Position numbers and translations under genes: made by a program
Shown here: positions 58,367-64,000 of the stretch, piece after piece
How the letters are laid out: every line of letters starts with the position of its first letter
How positions within the stretch are numbered: the stretch's first letter is position 1
DNA from: Erythrobacter colymbi
GTDB lineage: Bacteria > Pseudomonadota > Alphaproteobacteria > Sphingomonadales > Sphingomonadaceae
Assembly: GCF_002155685.1 (NCBI RefSeq)
Contig: NZ_MUYK01000004.1
Location: 186,001-250,000 of the forward strand
Direction of reading: 5' to 3'
DNA: 64,000 nt
Notes under the pieces: model-generated
What the model was told of the DNA's origin: nothing
Databases searched by the model: none
What the model saw: the letters and a program-made list of their open reading frames with translations, nothing else

Positions 58367-59280
58367 GCCGCCGCCCGCCGCAGCCGGTCATTGATCGCGC
58401 GGCCCACGCCCTCCTCTGGCACCGGAGCGACCGCGATGCGCGGCTGCGGCGCGCGGGCGGCTTCGTGCAGGCAGGCGTAGAGGTTCGCAGCGGCCTCGGT
58501 GAGGTCACCGCTGGCTGACAGCGTGCAATCACCCGCGATACTGCCGAAGCCGATCAGGAACTCGCCCGCCTCCGCACCCTCCGCATTCAGCCGCACCGGC
58601 TTTCCGGGGGCATAGTGGCTGGCGAGCTGGCCCGGAGCCTCGATGCTCCCGCCCTCTGCCCTCACCCCGATCTGGAGCGGCCCGGGGCGCAGCTCCTCCA
58701 CGCTCCCGTCGGCGCGTACTGCGACGATGGTCGACTCCACCCCCGCGCTCGTCGGCCCGCCATCGAGCACCATGTCGATCCGCCCGTCGAGCGAGGCCAG
58801 GACATGGGCAGGCGTGGTGGGGCTGATGAAGCCCGAACGGTTGGCGGAAGGCGCGGCGAGGGGGAAGTCGCAGCGCTCCAGCAGCGCACGCATGGCGGGG
58901 TGGGCGGGCGCGCGCAGGGCCACGGTCGACAGACCGGCGGTCACAGCCGGAGCCAGCCCGCTATCGGCCCGGCGCGGCAGCACCAGCGTCAGCGGGCCGG
59001 GCCAATGCGCCTCGGCCAGCGCGCGGGCCACGGGCGAGAACTCGGCATAAAGCTCAGCCTGCTCCACCCCGCTCACGTGGACGATCAGCGGATTGAAGTC
59101 CGGCCGGCCCTTCGCGGCATAGATCTTCGCCACCGCATCGGCAGAGTCGGCCCGCGCCGCAAGCCCGTAGACCGTCTCGGTCGGCACCGCGACAAGCCCG
59201 CCCGATTCGAGGATTCGCGCCGCCTCGGCGATCCCCGCGGCATTCGCCAGCCGCACTTCCGTAACGTTCTTGCCGCTCAT
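58363..59280 (-). CDS. L-threonylcarbamoyladenylate synthase, Sua5 type
   Basis: A 305-residue enzyme making threonylcarbamoyl-AMP for the t6A37 modification of ANN-decoding tRNAs. The YrdC/TsaC domain (~1–200) shows VAVPTETVYGLAARA, KGRPDFNPLIVHV, WPGPLTLVLPRR and APSANRSGFISPT. The C-terminal Sua5 domain (~215–305) is present, distinguishing it from short TsaC. It is divergent from the acyl-CoA dehydrogenase and convergent with the coiled-coil lipoprotein gene. Confidence 0.93.
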   Translation of the reverse strand: MSGKNVTEVRLANAAGIAEAARILESGGLVAVPTETVYGLAARADSADAVAKIYAAKGRPDFNPLIVHVSGVEQAELYAEFSPVARALAEAHWPGPLTLVLPRRADSGLAPAVTAGLSTVALRAPAHPAMRALLERCDFPLAAPSANRSGFISPTTPAHVLASLDGRIDMVLDGGPTSAGVESTIVAVRADGSVEELRPGPLQIGVRAEGGSIEAPGQLASHYAPGKPVRLNAEGAEAGEFLIGFGSIAGDCTLSASGDLTEAAANLYACLHEAARAPQPRIAVAPVPEEGVGRAINDRLRRAAA

Positions 59281-59353
59281 GCCCGGGCGCTATATTCGAT
59301 TCGCCGCCCTGCCAAGTGCAGGCGCAATTTCCATTCGCAAGGACGCCCCTGAA

Positions 59354-61096
59354 GTGACCCCCTTTACCCCGCCGACCGCCGACCAGCTGCTCGCCATCCG
59401 CGTCAACGCCGGCATCGATGAACTGGCCCAGACCGAGCGCTTCGCCCATGCCGAACCCGATCTGGTCGAGGCTATCGTCGAGGGTGTCGGCCAGTTCGCG
59501 GCAGGCGAATTCGCGCCGCTGAACCGCAAGGGCGATCTCGAGGGCGCCAAGCTCGAAAACGGCGTGGTGCGCCTGCCCGAAGGCTTCGAGGATGCCTACC
59601 GCGCCTATGTCGAGCAGGGCTGGAACGCGATCGCTTCCCCGCAGGCGCATGGCGGTCAGGGCCTGCCCTTCACCCTCGCCTGCAATGTGCTCGAAAACCT
59701 CGGCGCGGCGAACATGGCCTTCACCCTGCTGCCGATGCTGAGCGTCGGCGCGATCGAGGCGCTGGAGCACCACGGATCGCCCGCCCAGCAGGCGAAATAT
59801 CTCCCCAAGCTGGTGAGCGGCGAGTGGTCGGGCACCATGAACCTCACCGAACCCGCAGCCGGCAGCGATGTCGGCGCGCTGCGCGCCACCGCCGAGCCGA
59901 TCGAATTCGGCGAGCATGCGCGCAAGTTCCGCATCACCGGCCAGAAGATCTACATCACCTGGGGCGAGCACGAACTCGCGTCGAACATCATCCATCTGGT
60001 ACTGGCCCGCCTGCCCGATGCGCCCGAGCGGTCGCGCGGCATCTCGCTGTTCGTGGTGCCCAAGTATCACGTCAACGCCGACGGCAGCCTCGGCCCGAAG
60101 AACGATCTCCGCTGCGTCAGCCTCGAACACAAGCTCGGCATCAATGCCTCGCCGACCTGCGTGATGAGCTATGGCGACAATGGCGAATGCATCGGCGAGC
60201 TGGTGGGTGAGCCCAACCGCGGTCTCGCGGCGATGTTCACGATGATGAACAACGCGCGCATCAATGTCGGCAACCAGGGTGCGCAGATCGCCGAGCGGGC
60301 GACGCAGCAGGCGCTCGCCTATGCGCGTGACCGGGTGCAGTCCGCCCGCGCGGGTTCGCCCGACAAGACCCCGGTGGCGATCATCGAGCACCCCGACGTG
60401 CGCCGCATGATCCTGCGCATGAAGGCCCTGACCGAAGGCGTGCGCGCGCTGCTCTACTACTGCGCCGGGCAGGTCGATCGCGGCAATCTGGGTGACGAAG
60501 CGGCCAAGACCCGCTCGGAGATCCTCGTCCCGCTGCTCAAGGCATGGGGCACGGACGTCGGCGTCGAGGTCGCGGGTCTGGGCATCCAGGTGCACGGCGG
60601 CATGGGCTTCGTCGAGGAGACCGGCGCGGCTCAGCACTGGCGCGATTCGCGCATCGCCCCGATCTATGAAGGCACCAACGGCATCCAGGCCGCCGATCTC
60701 GTCACCCGCAAGCTCGGGCTCGACGGGGGCGATGCGCTTGTGGACCTGTTCGAGACCATCGCGCGCGAGGCGGCGGACGAATACACTCTCGCCGCGCTTG
60801 CGATGGACTGCGCCAATGTCGCACGGTGGATGCGTGACGACGCCAGCCTCGACGATCGCCTCGCCGGCAGCGTCCCCTTCTGCACCATGTGCGCGGTTGC
60901 GGTTGCAGGATGGCAGCTGGTTAAGCAAGCCAAGGCGGTGGCAGCGGGTGCAGCGCCCGAACTGGCCAGGACCAAGCCGGTGACGGTGCGCTTCTTCCTC
61001 GAACGCATCGTGCCCGAGGCCAACGGCCTCAAGGGCGCGGCGCTTTCGGGTGCGGACCTGCTCTATTCGATCTCCACCGAAGCGCTGGTCGCCTGA
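59354..61096 (+). CDS. Acyl-CoA dehydrogenase (DmdC-like long form)
   Basis: A 580-residue FAD dehydrogenase, about 200 residues longer than classical acyl-CoA dehydrogenases owing to a C-terminal helical extension, as in DmdC/3-methylmercaptopropionyl-CoA dehydrogenase-like proteins. Visible motifs: MNLTEPAAGSDVGALRATA, KIYITWGEH, and the catalytic Glu loop IAPIYEGTNGIQAADLV. GTG 59354 (preceded by AAGGA) is the likely start, giving VTPFTPPTADQ. Electrons would pass to EtfBA, encoded at 320–2026. Substrate chain length unknown. Confidence 0.88.
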   Translation: MTPFTPPTADQLLAIRVNAGIDELAQTERFAHAEPDLVEAIVEGVGQFAAGEFAPLNRKGDLEGAKLENGVVRLPEGFEDAYRAYVEQGWNAIASPQAHGGQGLPFTLACNVLENLGAANMAFTLLPMLSVGAIEALEHHGSPAQQAKYLPKLVSGEWSGTMNLTEPAAGSDVGALRATAEPIEFGEHARKFRITGQKIYITWGEHELASNIIHLVLARLPDAPERSRGISLFVVPKYHVNADGSLGPKNDLRCVSLEHKLGINASPTCVMSYGDNGECIGELVGEPNRGLAAMFTMMNNARINVGNQGAQIAERATQQALAYARDRVQSARAGSPDKTPVAIIEHPDVRRMILRMKALTEGVRALLYYCAGQVDRGNLGDEAAKTRSEILVPLLKAWGTDVGVEVAGLGIQVHGGMGFVEETGAAQHWRDSRIAPIYEGTNGIQAADLVTRKLGLDGGDALVDLFETIAREAADEYTLAALAMDCANVARWMRDDASLDDRLAGSVPFCTMCAVAVAGWQLVKQAKAVAAGAAPELARTKPVTVRFFLERIVPEANGLKGAALSGADLLYSISTEALVA

Positions 61097-61097
61097 G

Positions 61098-61910
61098 ATG
61101 GACGGCGAGGCGCTGGAGCGGATCGCCGCCGCGCTCGAGCGGCTCGCCCCTCCGCCCCCGGCCCCGACCGACTGGATCTCTGCCCCCGCCTATGTGTGGG
61201 AGGGCGAACGCGCGCGGGCTGTCCCGGTGCTTGATGCGCTGCCGCTCGGAAATCTGCATGGAATCGAGGCCCAGAAAGTTGCGCTGCGCAACAATTGCGC
61301 CCGTCTGGCAAGCGGCGCGGCGGCGCATGACGCGCTGCTGTGGGGTGCGCGCGGCATGGGCAAATCGGCGCTGGTGCGTGCGAGCGTCGCCGATGTGCAG
61401 AGGGAGACGGGTGGCATCGCCCTCGTCCAGCTTGCGCCGGGCACCTTGCCGACCTTCCCCGCACTCATCGCCGAACTGGCGGGGCAGAACCGCGCGTTTC
61501 TGCTCTTCATCGACGATCTCGGCTTCGGCGCCGACGGGCGAGCGGAGATGCTCGCGCTGCGCAGCCTGCTCGACGGCGGGGTCGCCCCGCGTCCGGCGCA
61601 TATCCGCCTCGTGGTCACCGCCAACCGCCGCGCTATCGTCGAGCGGGAGGATACCTCCACCGCGATCCACGAACGCGACGAGCGCGACGATGCTTTGGCG
61701 CTCGCCGACCGTTTCGGGCTGACGCTGGGCTTCCACCCGGCGGACAAGGAGACCTACCTTGCGATCCTCGCAGGGATCCTCGCCCCGCTCGGCCTTGCCT
61801 TCAACGCCGAGGAGGCGATGGCCTTCGCGATCCAGCGCGGCAACCGCTCGGGCCGCACCGCGCTGCAATTCGCGACGGAACTGGCCGGGCGCGCGGGAAT
61901 CGCGCTTTAG
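61098..61910 (+). CDS. DUF815 family AAA+ ATPase
   Basis: A 270-residue AAA+ protein. The Walker A motif is LLWGARGMGKSALVRA (~80–95); Walker B is AFLLFIDDLGFG; the sensor/arginine region is HIRLVVTANRRAIVER. DUF815 ATPases are widespread but uncharacterised; a moonlighting chaperone or regulator role is guessed. It begins one base after the acyl-CoA dehydrogenase stop, so they are co-transcribed. Its stop overlaps the convergent dehydrogenase gene by 4 bases. Confidence 0.87.
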   Translation: MDGEALERIAAALERLAPPPPAPTDWISAPAYVWEGERARAVPVLDALPLGNLHGIEAQKVALRNNCARLASGAAAHDALLWGARGMGKSALVRASVADVQRETGGIALVQLAPGTLPTFPALIAELAGQNRAFLLFIDDLGFGADGRAEMLALRSLLDGGVAPRPAHIRLVVTANRRAIVEREDTSTAIHERDERDDALALADRFGLTLGFHPADKETYLAILAGILAPLGLAFNAEEAMAFAIQRGNRSGRTALQFATELAGRAGIAL

Positions 61911-63382
61911 TTGATCACCTCGCCCGCCTGCCGGCGCAGGTAATCCGCCTCGAACTTCGCGCGCGGATCGGTCAGCTCGCGTGGCTGGAGCGAAGCGCCG
62001 GTCAGCCGCGCAATCGCCGCCGCGGGCGCGGCCGAGGGCGAGCGGACGCGCCAGATAATCCCGGCGGTATCGTCCGACACCAGCAGCGAGCCGTCTCCGG
62101 CCCATTCCACCCAGGTCGGGCGGCCGCGGGTCGTCCCGTCGCTCTTGAGAAAGCCGGTCAGCACCGGCTTGGGCTTGCCGACCGGATTGCCGCGATCGTC
62201 GAAGTCGACGAAGATCACGTCATAGCCCGAGGGCGGCTTGCGGTTCCACGAGCCGTGACGGGCGATGAAGGCGCCGCCGCTGAAGCCCGGGCCCATGCGG
62301 TCGCCGCCCTTGCTGAACACCATGCCGAGCGCCGCCACGTGCGGCCCGAGCGCGTATTCGGGGTTGCGGACATATTCCATCAGGAAGCGCGGCATCGGCG
62401 CATCCACGCGGCGGTCGCGGTTGGTGCGGTAATAGACCCAGGGCCAGCCATATTGCGCGCCGACGGGCACGTTGGTGAGGTAATCAGGCACCAGATCGCT
62501 GCCGAGCATGTCGCGCTCGTTCACGGTGGTCCACAGCTCGCCGCTCCAGGGCGAGAAATCGAGCCCGTTGGGATTGCGCAGGCCCGCGCCAAACTGCCGC
62601 GCGCGGCCCTTGGCGAGGTCGTATTCCCAGATCAGCGCGCGGCCTTCCTCGGCCTTCATCCCGTTCTCGCCGATATTGCTGACCGAGCCGACCGCGACAT
62701 AGAGCTGCGCGCCATCGGGCGAGAGCTCGAGGTTGCGCATCCAGTGCCCGCCGCCGGGCGCGAGGTCCATCAGCTTGCGCGGCGCGCCGGTCACCTTGTC
62801 GCTGCCCAGCGCATAGGGATAGGCGTTCACGGCATTGTGGTTGGCGACGAACAGCGTGCCGTCCTTCCACGCCATGCCCGAGGGCGAATCGAGCCCTTCG
62901 AGGATCACCTGCTTCACTTCGGCCGTGCCGTCGCCATCGGCATCGCGCAGCAGGACGATCTGGTTCGGAGACTGGCCGGTCGCGCCCGCCTTGCTCAGCA
63001 GCTTTTCTGCGACCCAGCCCTTGATCGCGTCCATGATCCCGCCACCTTCGTTCTCGACCTTGGGCGCGCGGGTGAGGGCGACGAGAATGTCGCCATTGGG
63101 CAGTGCGAACAGCGTGCGCGGATGCTCCAGCCCCTCGGCGAAGCGGACGACTTCGAGACCCTCGGCAGGCGTCGGCGCCTCGCCCGGCTTCCAGCCCACG
63201 GGCTCGGCGACCTGCACCGTCGGGAAGGTCTGCGCGTCGCCCTTCTGGAGCACGGGATCGGTGCCCGCGACCTCCTCGACCGAGAGATCGGCGACATCGC
63301 CGCGGCTCAGATACCAGAAGGCACCCCCGGCGATCACGACAAAGACGACGAGAGCGATTGCGATTTTTCTGAGAATGGCCAT
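61907..63382 (-). CDS. Membrane-anchored sorbosone/glucose dehydrogenase-like β-propeller protein
   Basis: A 491-residue protein with one N-terminal anchor (IAIALVVFVVIAGGAFWYL, ~7–25) and a six-bladed β-propeller of the PQQ-dependent sugar dehydrogenase family (HPRTLFALPNGDILVALTR, GAGLRNPNGLDFSPWSGELW, AFIARHGSWNRKPPSGYDVI). The family's catalytic His/Arg segment HGSWNR is seen. Substrate and need for PQQ cannot be read from sequence. Two methionines are in frame; 63382 begins the anchor. Confidence 0.83.
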   Translation of the reverse strand: MAILRKIAIALVVFVVIAGGAFWYLSRGDVADLSVEEVAGTDPVLQKGDAQTFPTVQVAEPVGWKPGEAPTPAEGLEVVRFAEGLEHPRTLFALPNGDILVALTRAPKVENEGGGIMDAIKGWVAEKLLSKAGATGQSPNQIVLLRDADGDGTAEVKQVILEGLDSPSGMAWKDGTLFVANHNAVNAYPYALGSDKVTGAPRKLMDLAPGGGHWMRNLELSPDGAQLYVAVGSVSNIGENGMKAEEGRALIWEYDLAKGRARQFGAGLRNPNGLDFSPWSGELWTTVNERDMLGSDLVPDYLTNVPVGAQYGWPWVYYRTNRDRRVDAPMPRFLMEYVRNPEYALGPHVAALGMVFSKGGDRMGPGFSGGAFIARHGSWNRKPPSGYDVIFVDFDDRGNPVGKPKPVLTGFLKSDGTTRGRPTWVEWAGDGSLLVSDDTAGIIWRVRSPSAAPAAAIARLTGASLQPRELTDPRAKFEADYLRRQAGEVIN

Positions 63383-63447
63383 GTGGCACGGGATAAAGCC
63401 GCAGCCTGCCCGCGGCAACCGTCAAGCGATGAAAGGCCCTTTGCGCC

Positions 63448-63948
63448 GTGTACGATTTCAAGCCCGAAACCCCGCTCGCCCCGGAAGAGCTTTACCGCGA
63501 GCTGCTGGCTGCGGCCGGTGCCCTGACCGATGGCGAGCCCGATGCGGTCGCCAACATGGCCAATGTCGCGGCGCTGCTGTGGGAGTTCCTGCCCGATCTC
63601 AACTGGGCGGGGTTCTACCGGGTTGCACCGGCCAAGAGCGGAGGAGCGGACGAGCTGGTGCTCGGGCCCTTCGTGGGGCGCCCGGCCTGCATCCGCATCC
63701 CCTTCGGCAAGGGCGTGTGCGGTGCGGCCGCCGAAAGTCGCGCCACGCAACTTGTGACCGATGTCCACGCCTTCCCCGGCCACATCGCCTGCGACGCCGC
63801 CAGCGCGAGCGAGCTGGTGGTGCCGGTGCTGCGCGATGGCGCGGTGATCGCGGTGATCGATCTCGACAGCCCCACCCCCGCCCGCTTCACCGAGGCCGAC
63901 GCCAAGGGGATCGAGGCGCTCGCCGCGCTGCTCTCCGAGCGCATCTGA
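63448..63948 (+). CDS. msrC: Free methionine-(R)-sulfoxide reductase (GAF domain)
   Basis: A 166-residue GAF-domain enzyme (fRMsr/MsrC) that reduces free methionine-R-sulfoxide with thioredoxin. The three catalytic cysteines are conserved: RPACIRIPFGKGVCGAAA and FPGHIACDAAS. The rest of the fold matches (LNWAGFYRV). It starts with GTG 63448 and has a normal length of about 165. It is divergent from the sorbosone dehydrogenase gene. The last 52 bases of the window hold no gene start that I can support. Confidence 0.93.
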   Translation: MYDFKPETPLAPEELYRELLAAAGALTDGEPDAVANMANVAALLWEFLPDLNWAGFYRVAPAKSGGADELVLGPFVGRPACIRIPFGKGVCGAAAESRATQLVTDVHAFPGHIACDAASASELVVPVLRDGAVIAVIDLDSPTPARFTEADAKGIEALAALLSERI

Positions 63949-64000
63949 TCTTTCCCGAAACGGGACAGGGAGCACACCCCGCTTGGGCGCTCGGGGCCAG

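Overview
The window is a GC-rich, densely coded stretch of an alphaproteobacterial chromosome. Gene content and order (sucC–etfBA, the proA–nadD–rsfS–rlmH–envC–ctpA run, a DUF1153/SciP CtrA antagonist, DUF1013/TrcR, CarD, bactofilin, Coq7, an SUV3-like helicase) fit the Sphingomonadales and most likely an Erythrobacter/Porphyrobacter-type organism. That placement comes from protein similarity recognised by eye, not from a search. I see no prophage, insertion sequence, CRISPR array, tRNA or rRNA. Nearly everything is core genome, and the interest lies between the genes. Two ParB-binding parS palindromes (12850 and 29429) suggest the region is origin-proximal.

Layout. 1–2026: end of sucC and the etfBA operon, behind a long palindrome resembling LiuR-type (MerR family) operators. 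2099–3971: two tandem secreted paralogues with a TonB-C-like end. 3980–10140 (minus): DUF445 protein and an RND efflux pump with its adaptor. 10315–11431 (minus): small membrane protein, sciP and an upstream coupled gene. 11579–16000: mnmA, a serine hydrolase lipoprotein, a PhzF-family protein and pdxH. 16017–19776 (plus): DnaJ-like, YihY, fabI, sugar-nucleotide epimerase. 19787–27474 (minus): proA, nadD, rsfS, rlmH, envC-like, ctpA-like, dsbB-like, coq7 and a secreted protein. 27707–29267 (plus): M23 peptidase and bactofilin. 29465–34934 (minus): acyl-CoA synthetase, trcR, glycosyltransferase, LpxH-like phosphoesterase, GST. 35032–37034: GlxA-type regulator convergent with a quinone oxidoreductase. 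37134–44865 (plus, with one reverse gene): DUF1192, clpA, a ligase-associated exonuclease/ligase pair, DUF1993, DUF1275. 44862–52429 (minus): M23 peptidase, hemB, three GNAT acetyltransferases, a spermidine-synthase-like membrane protein, [13 protein letters not shown] anhydrase, DUF167. 52650–58366 (plus): SUV3-like helicase, S4 protein, fdxA, carD, two lipoproteins. 58363–63948: Sua5, acyl-CoA dehydrogenase, DUF815 ATPase, sorbosone-dehydrogenase-like protein and free-methionine-R-sulfoxide reductase.

How the genes fit together. Envelope morphogenesis (two M23 peptidases, an EnvC-like factor, a CtpA-type protease, bactofilin, an LpxH-like phosphoesterase) sits among cell-cycle and transcription regulators (SciP, TrcR, CarD, ClpA) and electron-transfer/fatty-acid functions (EtfBA, acyl-CoA dehydrogenase, acyl-CoA synthetase, FabI).

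The most unusual signal is a dispersed structured intergenic element at 20539–20637 and 31263–31364, with a divergent relative at 24840–24973. Each copy lies just after the stop codon of a minus-strand gene. Across a 47-base core, six of the seven differences between the first two copies form three compensatory base-pair changes, and the seventh is in a hairpin loop. Other candidates are an rlmH gene whose initiator position reads ATC, a shared GANTC–GCAATT promoter pattern before clpA and carD, two pairs of inverted REP-like hairpins, hairpins overlapping ribosome binding sites, and five convergent gene pairs whose coding ends overlap.
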